DNA of 64,000 bases from NCBI RefSeq assembly GCF_032854445.1, contig NC_088303.1, forward strand, positions 27,165,501 through 27,229,500, read 5' to 3'. The notes below the pieces were generated by a model that searched no databases, had not been told where the DNA came from, and was given only the letters and a program-made list of their open reading frames with translations. The DNA comes from Liolophura sinensis. Taxonomy: Eukaryota > Mollusca > Polyplacophora > Chitonida > Chitonidae. A program made the translations under genes and the position numbers. Positions 1-10,308 of the stretch are shown piece after piece (position 1 is the first letter of the stretch; each line of letters opens with the position of its first letter).

Positions 1-479
1 CACAGATTTCTTCTAGATGCACATGTCCATGGTTCCAGTATATTAGAACAGTCGTTGTATGTATAAAGCAATCTTCCTCGGTGTTTACTGGACAGATACA
101 CCACATTAATGCAGAGCCGAGAACATCCCAAAGCGCACAGCATGCTTGGGTGTGCATGTAGCTAGCTCATATGTTTATTTACTTAATTGGGGTTAGAGAC
201 TTGACATACACAAGAACATTTTTGGACATTCATGGTGAAAATATCCAGTCTCCTCCAAGTAACATACACGCCTCCTCTTCTAAAGCCGCGGCTTAATCAA
301 TCATTCAAATAAAACGCGTCTTTTGTAAAGCTTGGCCATTTAGCACAACCTTGTTTATATGGGACTCCATATTTTAGTATGTAACAAAAGAAATCAAGAA
401 AGCACCAATGACAATATGTCAGAAACTATGACTTGGTAGGTTGTCATGTCTCGAGTCATAGGTTTTTGATTCCACTGAG

Positions 480-930
480 ACTTTTACATGGGTATGTTGA
501 CGCTGTATATAATAAGATTGTTACATAGGTTGATCCCGTGACAAACCTGTCATATATACATGTATTGACTCTTTGACAAACCCATTGTGTATGCTGATAC
601 CGCGACAAACCTGTTGAACATGTTGACCCTGAGGCAAGCCTGATGCAGATATCCTGATATATACTGGCCCTCTGACAAGTCTGTTGATAGCCTGAGTCTC
701 TTGGAAGGCAGCAACACATTTATTTATTTATTTATTTATTTATTTATTTGATTGTTGTTTTACGCTGTACTCAAAAATATTTCTCTGATACGGCCACGGG
801 GTGTTTCACATGCTGGTACTCTGACAAGCTTGTTTCATATGCTGGCGCTCGGGCAAGCTTGTGTCATATGTTGGTGCTTCGACAAGCCAGTTACAGATGC
901 TGACTTTCTGACAGTTGTATTACATCTAAC
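480..930. repeat. Degenerate 29-bp minisatellite, split by a SINE
   Basis: Repeated variants of TGCTGGTRCTCTGACAAGC recur through this stretch. Right of the SINE remnant the phase is exact: TGCTGG-like starts at 811, 840, 869 and 898, all 29 bp apart. Left of it the units are more diverged and spaced about 29-34 bp (starts near 495, 529, 563, 592, 621). Short ORFs on both strands here are products of this periodicity, not genes. Confidence 0.75.
718..800 (-). mobile_element. SINE family A, 3' end remnant
   Basis: An ATTT-repeat tail runs into GATTGTTGTTTTACGCTGTA and a diverged copy of the family A 3' block. It lies within the 29-bp minisatellite. Only the 3' end of the element is present, on the minus strand. 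Confidence 0.75.
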
Positions 931-937
931 AATATAA

Positions 938-1868
938 AACCGCCGTAATATGACCAAACTAATTCTTAAGACGACATTCAACCCAAAGTATAGCTTAACA
1001 AATAAACCAGGAATGGAATACATACATTGAAAAAACATAATCAGCATCCGGGCAATTTGACCTGCATTCCTAGAATCCATCCAACGTTTTTTTTTTCTAT
1101 GCATTAATAAAAAATGTCCTACAGATATAAATGATAATAAGCAATGGCTGTCAAAGGCCTGTGTAAACCTCCCGCATGTCGCTATAAATCACACCAATTA
1201 ACGGCGGAAAGTGTCGACAAAGCGATTACGTGTGAATTATGACGAGGCTAATACACTGCGCCTTGACAGAATGACGACTCGTCTTCCATTAAATATCAGG
1301 CTTTCTCACCAATAACCATTATGGAGATGCCCTGAAACGACAACGACAAGAAACTCGAGTATAAATCAACAACCCAGCTGTCCAGTCCTAGATATGTTTC
1401 TCGTTTTATTAATCCTCCAACCTACCCGTCACGCCTGTCGTGTAAGGCTAGTTTTCCCTACAGGTGTACGACGTACAACCTATATACATGGAGATTAAGC
1501 GCTAGCGGAAGTGCTCCAACTTGGAGTTTTATTACTTTCGACTATTTTATCGATTTAATAAACTTGGCTAAGGGCAATAATACCACAGCGGTATGCGCCA
1601 TGATATTGGCCGGTGTAATTCATAAGCTTGAAATGTCAGACAGCAATGATGGTACGTTCTTGCCTTCAAAACATTCGTGGACAGGAGATAAGCAATATCT
1701 GGCAGGATTTAGGATACAAATTAATGTCTACCGAGTTTGTGCGCATGGCTCAGTGCTGGGATATCCAGATATCATTCTTCTGAAGAATCGCATGGCAACC
1801 ATACACGTGTTATCCCAATGCGTGCATTTTTATAGTAACTCAGTTGTACCAATGCTCTACACAATGCC
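938..1868. other. Unannotated intergenic stretch
   Basis: No gene, RNA or clear repeat is visible. A 129-codon open frame begins at 1564, but its C-terminal third is translated SINE tail and the rest resembles no family I know, so it is not called. Confidence 0.5.
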
Positions 1869-2245
1869 CATTTATTTATTTATTTCATTATTGTTTTTTA
1901 AAGCTTTTTCACTTGTACGAAGGCGGCGAGTTATTGGAGGTGAAGGGAGTTAAAGTATCCTGGGTAAACAGCCGAGCTTTGGCAAGTCACTGACGAATTA
2001 CCCCACGTCCAAAGTATAGATATGTACACCACTTTGGTGGGCGATAAGCGTTGCTCAACGATCATTGGACTGTTGAAAGGGCGACACTATAGCATCGCCG
2101 ACTGCTCATTGTCATGCATACTCAATGAAAAGTAAGAGAGCGAGGGAATCTAGAAATTGCCTGTACATAGCCAAGTTTGAACCCGCACGTTGTGTGTCCG
2201 AACAACTGAAAAGCAAGAACCTTAACAGCTCGGCTACTGCACGCT
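1869..2245 (-). mobile_element. Diverged family A-like SINE
   Basis: The left edge (TTTATTTATTTATTTCATT, then a diverged TTTTTCACTTGTACGAAGG block) matches the tail and 3' block of family A on the minus strand. The rest differs from family A but includes CAAGTCACTGACGAATTACC and, near 2183, a TTTGAACCCGCAC motif that reads on the minus strand as a tRNA B-box. A full-length element of a sister subfamily is inferred. The 3' end is clear, the tRNA-end boundary less so. Confidence 0.5.
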
Positions 2246-2635
2246 CACTTCAACACATTAGACATTACATTGAACGTATTACGTGTTGAACACTACATGA
2301 AGTATCGAGGACATAGCGATGAGCGCAGTTGTACGCACGGGCTCCACATCCAAATTTTGATAATTTTGTATAACAGACTGCAACATAGAGATGTGATAGT
2401 TGGCAGTTCATCACATATAACTTGCAAAATGCGCCCTGTTTGATTTACCTTACGTAAGGCATGGGACACGCTTAAGCAAAAATTGGTCACATTTCCACAC
2501 CGCTACATTATGTTTTAAACAGGGCCTGTATCATTCCACGGAATACCGTTTAATACCAGTAACTTAGGACACTTCTAGAGATCACTAGAATGTGCGTGTC
2601 ATCAAAGGGACACATTTTTCCACCATGTGTGTTTC

Positions 2636-2775
2636 CGTCCTATTTTCGTACTTCATATGGTTTCTTAGCTCTTCCGTGGTTTGTGTTATGCGATTATTGC
2701 GATTATTGACCTGGAACATCCTTATTGGTGGACAGCTGGTATAGGAATGTTTCGACGCATAACCTGTGCACGCCT
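2636..2775 (+). repeat. Direct repeat H, copy 1
   Basis: Similar to 3786-3950. Shared words include CGTCCTATTT, TTTGTGTTAT, GATTGACCT, GAACATCCTTAT and GACGCATAA. The two copies flank retroelement coding relics, so they may be the repeated ends of one element, such as the pseudo-LTRs of a Penelope-like element, or marks of tandem insertion. Confidence 0.6.
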
Positions 2776-2829
2776 GGATACTGCTGGTAATTTTTTTACC
2801 CCGAGGCTAGGCCTCTACACATGTATACT

Positions 2830-3290
2830 TTATGCTTTAATGGCAAAACGTAGCTATAAGACTAACGCTGTGAATTGTGGTGCTAATTCCCAATTTATTA
2901 TTTCTAAGTGCGGACATAGGAACTGTCTAACATGTCCACCTAAACACCTCAAATAACCTTAGTTCATCTCTGACCGGTAAATCATATTGCATTTATTTGG
3001 TTTCATGCTAAAAGTGTGGTCAACGCTATGTTGGAATGGCCACCCAAAAATTACATCTAAGTATAATGGCTACTGCAAGTCAGTCCGGATAATACAGCTG
3101 CTATGAGGCAAAGGCTTTTCTGCCTCCAATCAGGACTTGGACCAATTAAGCATTCAGCCAATAGACATGATTTAAACACGGATACCGTTTCCGATGTCCA
3201 TCGTAAACTCCCGGATCGGGAGCAATTTTGGATGTTGGAGCTTGTTTTTTTTTTTTTCTTATGGCTTAAATGACAATGTTATGGGGATGG
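2830..3290 (+). pseudogene. Decayed GIY-YIG endonuclease of a Penelope-like retroelement
   Basis: Three blocks in three frames together match the C-terminal endonuclease region of Penelope-like retroelements. At 2909-2935 is a cysteine motif (CGHRNCLTC). At 2997-3035 the reading is LVSC, a stop, then KCGQRYVG, the usual beta strand leading to YVG. At 3166-3245 are HDLNTDTVSDV and then REQFW, the RE-x-FW helix, followed by YGLNDN. Each block lies in a different frame and an in-frame TAA interrupts the second, so this is a relic. In intact elements this nuclease nicks the target to prime reverse transcription. The family assignment rests on motif memory, not a search. Confidence 0.55.
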
Positions 3291-3515
3291 AAAAGTAACA
3301 TCCACATTGTAAATTCTCCTTACTTGGATAGCAATATACCGGATGGCCCTGTATATGGCGTGTACATATCTCACCTTTTAGCATTTGTTAGATTCTGTGT
3401 ATTGTCTCCGGATTTCAATCAACGGTAAAAATTATTACTGCAAAAACTGGTGTGGTTAGGTCATTCCATTAAACGCCTTCACCCCAAATTTCTTAAGTTT
3501 GCAATGAGTATAACT
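3286..3515 (+). pseudogene. Reverse-transcriptase C-terminal relic
   Basis: The frame starting with AAAAGTAACATC reads SNIHIVNSPYLDSNIP, then PVYGVYISHLLAFVR. After one stop it continues KLLLQKLVWLGHSIKRL. This resembles the conserved block (NFPxLDSNIPxxPxYGVYISQLxRYAR, then a LLxQG segment) found near the C-terminus of reverse transcriptase ORFs in many animal retroelements. At least one stop breaks it. It follows the GIY-YIG relic directly and precedes repeat H copy 2. I cannot tell whether the two relics come from one rearranged element or from two insertions. Confidence 0.5.
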
Positions 3516-3785
3516 CTCTTGTAAGTGTATCTGTGGGGCTCTGCTTTGCGATTGTGTCTAATTCCGCTTAACCCGGAGCTAAGGGTAGTCTATTCATCCT
3601 GTTGAATTATATCGCCCGTTGGATATATGAAAAGTTGCAATCAAAGCGCTACTGAGATAAATATTTGCTATCGACACCTGATATTCTAGCATTATACATG
3701 ACTCGTATACTGATTTCACTCGGTTGCCTAGAACATAGTTTGCGTCTTTCTAACAGCACTGAAAACTGTTGACTACTTTTCTTTG

Positions 3786-3950
3786 CATGATTCCGTCCTA
3801 TTTCCGTAATTTATATAATTTTTTAGTTCTTTGGTGCTTTGTGTTATACGTCGTTTTTGGAATAGGCCTTGCGATGATTGACCTTGAACATCCTTATAGG
3901 TTTACGACTGGTATACGAATGTCTGTTTAGACGCATAAATACATGATATG
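3786..3950 (+). repeat. Direct repeat H, copy 2
   Basis: Partner of 2636-2775, same orientation, about 1.15 kb downstream. Similarity ends just after GACGCATAA. It marks the right side of the decayed retroelement cluster. Confidence 0.6.
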
Positions 3951-4449
3951 GATAAAACTGAACCCGCATTTTCAGGTATTCAAAACAGTGTGCCACAAAA
4001 AATACCTGTTCATAGTAAGTTACTTAGGGTTACCGTTAATACATGACGTGTTACTATTCCATAACACTATATAGTTTAAAACAAATCTCAAATGTAAGCT
4101 TAGTCCTGGAGAAATTAGATTTCGTTGATTTCAAACACATGTAATGTTCATATAAAATTGAATACAGTTTTGAGCAGTGATATACAAGTTGGAAATTCCA
4201 TGCGACACAGAGCGGTTACATTACTCATGTAGTCATCAATTATTTATTTACGAAATGCTTCAGTTGTACATGCATTAAAATAGCTCAATTGCAATAACAA
4301 TAATTTTGCAAAAACAAAACTGTTTGAATGTGGAAAGGAAAAATGACACACCGTCGTGATTCGGTTTTGCTAACTGCTGTTGTGGTTTTTCAAAACCTTT
4401 TAGACATGGTGAAACAAATAAATACGCGTATGTTGAAACGTTGTGTGCT

Positions 4450-4765
4450 CTCCAGTTGAATTTAGTCTTCCTGTATTGTCTGTCTCTAGGTAAAGTTTAC
4501 TTCCAGTCATCCTGAATATTCTTCCCCCAGGTAAAGTTTAGTCTTTATTAATATTCTTTTTCCAAACAAAGTTATCTAGAGTCTTCATTAATGGGCTGTC
4601 TTAATATAAAGTTACTTCCAGTATCCCTGAATGTTGTCTTCAAATACAGCCTTACATTTAGGCTTCATGAATGTTCTGTCTCCAAGTAAAGTGACTTTTA
4701 GTCCTCATGAATGTTCGATCTCTAGGTAAAGTTGTTTTAGCCATCATGAATTGTCTGTCTGGCAT
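4450..4765 (+). repeat. Degenerate tandem repeat, about 40 bp
   Basis: A GGTAAAGTTACTTTTAG-like core followed by CATGAATGTTCTGTCTCC-like sequence recurs with starts near 4490, 4531, 4567, 4608, 4645, 4686 and 4727. That gives about seven or eight units of 37-41 bp. Units are strongly diverged, so this is an old minisatellite. Confidence 0.7.
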
Positions 4766-4769
4766 TTCC

Positions 4770-6690
4770 TTCAATGCTTTATCATCGTTTTCAGTAAATC
4801 TAAAAGTGTATTAAACTATAGACAATAGATAAAAGCGCTTACAAGTCATATTTTCCCTTTCCCTTTTGCTTTGCAGTCCGTATTAGTTTAGCCATAACTG
4901 CATATGAATTCAAGCTTTGGACAAAGGCGCATGTATATCACATTTTCTCATTTGCCTTGCTGCCCGTTTGGTAAAGCTACATTTATAACTTCATTTATCT
5001 TGCAAAAAGGAAAATATCGTCAATCTCATTTTCTTTCTTGTTTCGTTCGCCCATTATATATAATAGGCTACAATTAAGAACACTAGCAACAATTACACTT
5101 TAGACTCGTCGAGAATAAGTAAAGCCGACAAATACATCGAATGGAAGACAATAACTATTTTTTTCTAGGTAAATTAGCCTCTTTCTGCAAATGAAATACA
5201 CATAAAACTTAACCGCGACGTCGCGACGAGGTCCAGTGATGTAGAATTCTGCAACTACTTGGTTTAAAGTCCTGCATGCCTGATGGAGATTGGTTGGTTA
5301 TTGCTTGTCTGAGAAAAATTCGTCAAGCATAATAACATTAAAACAATGCAAAGGGACCAAGTCTCGGGGATGCTTAAAACACCAATCAAATAAAAAATAA
5401 ATCTTTATAGAGTAACATAACATTTAATCTAAGGGGTGCATTTAACGAAGCAGTGGCTAGATGTACCAAGCGTAACTTCCAAGACAACTTACAGTGAAGA
5501 GAATACATCACCAAGGTAAACGCGCTTGACGTAGTGTTGCGACAGCTTTATAAAAATAGTATGGCGTTGTGCTGAAGACAGTTATACAGAAGTCAGTCTC
5601 AAAATGTAATATCTAGCCCTGCTTCCAACATTAACTTGTCTGTCACTCCATGTATATATGAAGAAACAGCTACACTTAGTCCGTCCACTGCTGGTCCAAT
5701 CTTATTCAAATAAAAATAAGGCGAGATTTTTAGAAAACAATCATATCAGGAAAAAAAGCAGTATAGGGCGAATAAACAGAAGCAGTACACAGTTTGGTCA
5801 GGATGTCTTTGGTTAAACAAAAACAAGGAAATATATCACACGCGTCAGTAATTTTGCGCTTAAAATTCATTTCTGTTTTTATTATCAATTATCATATAAA
5901 TATACTCCATAGTATATAAAACAAAGATTATGAGATTTCCGGGCTGGCATTTATACCTAGATGACAACGGTAAAAGTCGTCAGAAAACTGCAGCAGAAAA
6001 CGTTATGACCCTTCGACATCTGTTCAAAACCAATCGATGCACTGCAACTCAAAATAGTGCATACGCAAATCTCGAGATAGTCATTATGTTAACTCTAAAT
6101 TTCATCTTCAAATGGCGAGAACTTAGAACATTATCGAAAGAACATTATCCAAAGAATGCCTCCAAAAAGGCATACGCGCATGTGCATACGCCACACATCA
6201 GCAAAATTTCAGGAAAATTCAGAGACCATCTTCAAACGGTGATGGCGTCAAAAAAAACGCGGAAGGGGTCTGACTGGCCAGTTTACAGGCTGATGAGCAA
6301 ACAAAATGTAACCGAGCCCTCAAGCTATTCTTGTGACCTTGAATACAACAGATTACACGTACTATGTAGTGGTGGCGTGAAAATCAACATCAATGTACTG
6401 AGTATACAAGTATATACTTGATAACACGTCAGCATAATGCCTCGCTTTACTTTATAATGGTAAGCTGTACAACGGTTCCAGTTAGTCTTTTGTCGAATAA
6501 AGATGTATCCGGGTGTACACTAGTATGTGTTTGAGGTAGCAAATATTTTGGGGGAACGATTTAGAGAAAGGAACACATGAACTGAGGATTTATGATACTG
6601 CCACACTGTCTGCAGAGAGTGCTTTCTGAACCATACATGTAGAGCCTTCTTACAGCTCAATTGGAAACAAACAATATTCCCATGTGCAGC
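4770..6690. other. Unannotated stretch downstream of the GPCR gene
   Basis: AT-rich, with no supported gene. The open frame at 5930-6421 (163 codons, plus strand) has no recognisable domain, no signal peptide and an ordinary random-like composition, so it is not called. A 12-bp perfect palindrome, CGCGACGTCGCG, lies at 5214-5225. Confidence 0.5.
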
Positions 6691-6695
6691 TGTAC

Positions 6696-6701
6696 TTTAT
6701 T
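6696..6701 (-). terminator. Poly(A) signal candidate for the GPCR gene
   Basis: TTTATT on the plus strand reads AATAAA on the minus strand, about 90 bases beyond the GPCR stop codon. It is the first canonical hexamer downstream and the distance is normal for a short 3' UTR. Confidence 0.5.
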
Positions 6702-6789
6702 AACTGGTAATCGTTTGTGATCCGTTTGTTTGCACGATTGTCACAGAACACGTCACTCAATAAGACATCAGATGTCATTCATAGAAAGG

Positions 6790-8088
6790 TCAGCCCTTTG
6801 TAGCGAACTTGACATTTCTGGAATCAGAACGACAACAACAGAAGCAGCAGGAAGAAAGTCTCGCCAAAGCCTTAGCACATTCCATCCGGAAGTTGATGTT
6901 TAAGAAGCTGTAGATGATCGGGTTAATGGAATTGTTAATGAAGTAAGACTTCGAAAACAGTTTCATCAAGAAATCGACAGTGTCCGAGCGTTGTTTGGTG
7001 TCCTTACTACGGATGACCGTCACGATCAATGTAGGCAGGTACGACAAAACGAAAGCCAAAGTAACGACGAAGAGGATCACCGTCGTTTTACTGGCACGGA
7101 TTTTAGTCATCACGTTTTCTCCTATCTGCCGTAGAGATTTCTTTTCGGGGTCCATGCCGTCACTTGTGTTGCTTCCCAGCCTTCCCAGTGTGTTGGCTCT
7201 TGTCTCCTCCATGCGCACTCCGCCAGAGTCCGGATCACTGCTAACGCTTACGCTCGGCAAATATTTAACGCGAGAAATTTGTTCCCGCTCGATCTTGGCA
7301 TCAGACGCAGGCTTTTGCGTGGGAGACAGGTTCGTCGGTGACTTGGGTAAACCACTGTCTTCCGTGGAAATTTTACTGACTTGTTTTCCTAAGACCTGCC
7401 TCTGACGACGTTTAATTTCGAGCCAGATTCTTACGTAAAGTCCGATCATGGTAGATGTACAAAGAGCAAAGACCACTGACAGATAACCATACCACACAAA
7501 AGACAGCACAGTGCTCTTCCCATTCTTTTGCTCGGTGCTACAGTCTTTGCCTATGACGTCTGTATAGTTGGTTTTGACGTCTTTCAATCCAAAAACGAAT
7601 ATGGTAGGAATCGTTGTTAGAAAGGCGAAGATTCCTATTGCAATGCAGATTTTCTTGATGTAACGCAATGGTGTGTTACGCAATGGTCTGCAAATCTTGA
7701 AGTATCGATCAAAAGCAACCGCAACTAAAATTAGGGCTGATCCTATGATTGGCACAGACTCGGAGAATCGGAAAAGTTTGCAGGCAGCGTTGCTGTAAAA
7801 CATGTAGGGATAGCGGAGGTCGTAGATTTCAGTGGGCATACCGATACAACATGCCACCATATCGAACATGGCCATGGATAAGATGAAATAGTTCGAAGAA
7901 GTTCTTTTGAAGCGTTTTAGATAGACGTAGAGCACGAGACTGTTGCCGATGACGCCGGTTACAAGAAGGATGAGGATGTAGAGAACGACAGGGATGTAGA
8001 GACGAGCTTTGTCATCATTCAGCTGTCGTAGTAAGTGGTCTGAGTCGTTCCAAGCCACATCATCTGTCGTGCTACCCCTTGCCGACAT
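6790..8088 (-). CDS. Class A (rhodopsin-like) G-protein-coupled receptor, orphan
   Basis: A single uninterrupted 432-residue frame with all seven transmembrane helices, expected in the plasma membrane and coupling to heterotrimeric G proteins. TM1 is about 31-57 with GxxGN (N49). TM2 is 66-84 with D76. C103 at the TM3 start probably bonds C183 in extracellular loop 2. TM3 ends in DRY (127-129). TM4 is 145-167, TM5 197-222, TM6 335-359 and TM7 about 377-396 with NPIIY (389-393). Intracellular loop 3 is long (about 223-333), rich in Ser, Pro and charge, with basic ends. The tail has a CCFCCC cluster (414-419), a likely palmitoylation site. N14 and N174 sit in extracellular N-glycosylation sequons. 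TM6 has SYLP where CWxP is usual. The start is supported by A at -3 and an in-frame TGA nine bases upstream. Ligand unknown; probably an amine or peptide receptor of a lophotrochozoan-expanded group. Confidence 0.93.
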   Translation of the reverse strand: MSARGSTTDDVAWNDSDHLLRQLNDDKARLYIPVVLYILILLVTGVIGNSLVLYVYLKRFKRTSSNYFILSMAMFDMVACCIGMPTEIYDLRYPYMFYSNAACKLFRFSESVPIIGSALILVAVAFDRYFKICRPLRNTPLRYIKKICIAIGIFAFLTTIPTIFVFGLKDVKTNYTDVIGKDCSTEQKNGKSTVLSFVWYGYLSVVFALCTSTMIGLYVRIWLEIKRRQRQVLGKQVSKISTEDSGLPKSPTNLSPTQKPASDAKIEREQISRVKYLPSVSVSSDPDSGGVRMEETRANTLGRLGSNTSDGMDPEKKSLRQIGENVMTKIRASKTTVILFVVTLAFVLSYLPTLIVTVIRSKDTKQRSDTVDFLMKLFSKSYFINNSINPIIYSFLNINFRMECAKALARLSSCCFCCCRSDSRNVKFATKG

Positions 8089-8124
8089 TTTCCGTCAATT
8101 ACCCGTCTGGGTACCACAGGTTGG

Positions 8125-8131
8125 CTTTATA
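8125..8131 (-). promoter_or_regulatory. TATA-like box upstream of the GPCR
   Basis: CTTTATA on the plus strand reads TATAAAG on the minus strand, 37 bases before the GPCR start codon. With a usual 25-30 base spacing, transcription would start close to the ATG and leave a very short leader. The motif is common in AT-rich DNA, so function is only inferred. Confidence 0.35.
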
Positions 8132-8194
8132 CTCAGATCACGCTACACCTCCTAATCTTAAAAAGAAAATAAACAATGCCAAAATAAATAATGA

Positions 8195-8460
8195 TTTATT
8201 TATTTATTTGATTTTTGTTTTACGCCGTACTCAAGAATATTTCACTTATACGACGGCGGCCAGCATTATGGTGGGTGGAAACCGGGCACAGCCCGGGGGA
8301 AACCCACGACCATCCGCAGGTTGCTGGCAGACCTTCCCACGTATGGCCGGAGAGGAAGCCAGCATGAGCTGCACTTGAACTCACAGCGACCGCATTGGTG
8401 AGAGGCTCCTGGGTCATTACGCTGCGCTAGCGCGCTAACCGACTGAGCCACGGAGGCCCC
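8195..8460 (-). mobile_element. SINE family A, full length, with 12-bp target-site duplication
   Basis: Read on the minus strand, the element has a tRNA-derived head with box A (TGGCTCAGTCGG) and a B-box-like GAGTTCAAGTGC. The body follows (CCAGCAACCTGCGGATGG), then the 3' block (GTATAAGTGAAATATTC) and an AAATAAATAA tail. Perfect 12-bp direct repeats AATAAATAATGA lie at 8183-8194 and 8461-8472, so both ends are exact and the copy is complete at 266 bp. It starts about 107 bp upstream of the GPCR start codon. The 3' block fits my recollection of the MetaSINE superfamily. Confidence 0.92.
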
Positions 8461-8618
8461 AATAAATAATGAAGTTCTGGGTCTAATCATTGTAGGAATG
8501 ACTGTAGATTGAAATACAGAAAGACTGAGACTTTCTCTGCATGATATTGTATAGTTTGATGTTCTCAGGTTAGGATTATCAGATATTCATCACTGGACAA
8601 CAGAAAAACAGAAAACAG

Positions 8619-8620
<2 letters not shown>

Positions 8621-8677
<57 letters not shown>

Positions 8678-8679
8678 CA
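8621..8679. repeat. AC dinucleotide microsatellite
   Basis: About 29 AC units, interrupted once by GC near the right end. Confidence 0.97.
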
Positions 8680-8721
8680 GTGTTCTGAAAATCATTTAGG
8701 GGGACAAACAAGGTGTTGAAT

Positions 8722-8956
8722 ATTTATTTATTTATTTTGTTGGTGTTTTATGCTGTACTCAACAACTTTTCACCTATATGAAGGCGACCAGAATTATAGT
8801 GGGAGGAAACCGGGCAGAGCTGGCAGACCTTCGCCTGTACGACTGGAGAAGCAGCCAGCATGAGCTGGACATAAACTCACAGCGACCGCATTGTAAAGAG
8901 ACTCCAGGGTCGTTGTGCCGCCCTGGCAGGCTAACCACTCGGCCACGGAGGTCTTC
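8722..8956 (-). mobile_element. SINE family A, near full length
   Basis: The left end is an ATTT tail followed by TTGGTGTTTTATGCTGTACT. The right end is the tRNA-like head (GGCCACGGAGG on the plus strand). It lacks about 60 bp of the body around the GGGCAGAGC/TGGCAGACC junction compared with 8195-8460. Flanking AAGGTGTTGAATA and AAGTGTTTAATA look like a decayed target-site duplication. Confidence 0.88.
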
Positions 8957-10228
8957 AAGTGTTTAATAAGAAGGCTATGTAATATTACAAACTTAACGAC
9001 AGTAATAAAATTCAAGGTAAAACCCACTTAATTCGCTTGGAATTATCAGTGTGGGAACAGTTTATATAAATAGCGACCTCTTATGGCTTGCTCAGTTCGT
9101 AAATACAAAGTATAAAGTAGTCATATGCAATCAGAACGTAGCTTAAGTGAGATTTTCAAAAATTTTAATAAACCTATATGAAATATTCATTTAGATATAC
9201 TTGAGGAAAATGTTTTCCTTTTTTGGAAATATGTTTGTCTTTTTCCGGAACATTGTTCTTCATGCCAAAAGGATTTTATCATGAATTGTGGAAAGAAAAA
9301 GAAAAAGTTTCATACGACAAACAGAACTTTGTGGAACCACGAAGACCTTAGGCAATATGCTTGAAATATACATGGGTGTTATGGTTTAATGCATTTCCAT
9401 AAATATTAATGATAGCATGTGCCATGCTGGTAACCCTCATAGAAATTAAGCGTTTGGAGTTTAGAAACAATAAAGAGAAAACATCAATGTTAAACGATGT
9501 ATTAAGAAATTGAGAGTGTGCCGATTATTAGAGGGTTTCATGCGCAGTAACTCTTTTCTTATTTATATTTTTACCGTGTAACAGAATCTTTTTAAGTGTA
9601 ACAAGTGCGGTCGCAAATCCTTTATTTACTATATGCTCAAATTAACAGATCAAATACTTATGACACATAGAGTGATAAAAAAGCATAATAGACACTCACC
9701 CTATGACAACCATAAACCCAGTAGAAATCCCCAGATGAACACTTTCACAACACAACCACCTGAGCAGGACAATGGATCCGGGTATAGTTGTTATGATGGC
9801 TGAGTTTCAGGATACAATATGTCGTACTCCATACAGCGAACAGTCACGCTGTAGTGAATGCGATTGGTCAATACTAACCCGTTAGATCGTTTATTCCGTT
9901 TAAAGTTTACAAGGTGCAGTGAAGTGGTCACCTAACACTTACAGGCGGGACCCGTTCGACTGAAAACTTCCTGTGCAAACATACGGCACGTCGTATCTAC
10001 AGGAAACTGCACAGTATAAAGCACTGAACACTTGAGTTTTAGTCGCCGGCTTTCCGTTCAAAACCTTTAGAAAACAAACGCAACTACGTATGTGAGTATG
10101 CCTTGTAGTATAAGACGAGGTTAAGATCCACGAGAGACGTGACAGAGCCCTATTCAAACTGCATGCCACACACCACTTAGACAGAGACACTTCATCATGC
10201 GCATTACAGTCTCATCAGAGACAAGGAG
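8957..10228. other. Unannotated AT-rich stretch
   Basis: I see no gene, RNA or repeat that can be supported. Short ORFs here, such as 9939-10190 on the minus strand, look random. Confidence 0.5.
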
Positions 10229-10232
10229 AGAT

Positions 10233-10275
<43 letters not shown>

Positions 10276-10308
10276 TTATTTATTTATTTCATTGGTGTTT
10301 TACCCCAT
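10229..10308 (-). mobile_element. SINE family A tail, interrupted by a LINE
   Basis: A long ATTT run leads into CATTGGTGTTTTACCCCAT, the start of the family A 3' block. The sequence then breaks at the left copy of an 11-bp duplication (TTTTACCCCAT, 10298-10308). The SINE resumes at 11028-11065 after the LINE insertion. Confidence 0.75.

Noticed and set aside
1564-1953. 129-codon ORF
   Set aside because: The C-terminal part is translated SINE tail; the rest has no support.
5930-6421. 163-codon plus-strand open frame downstream of the GPCR
   Set aside because: Longest frame after the GPCR, but no domain, signal peptide or paralogue, and residue use looks random.
6980-7405. 141-codon plus-strand ORF
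   Set aside because: Antisense shadow of the GPCR coding sequence.
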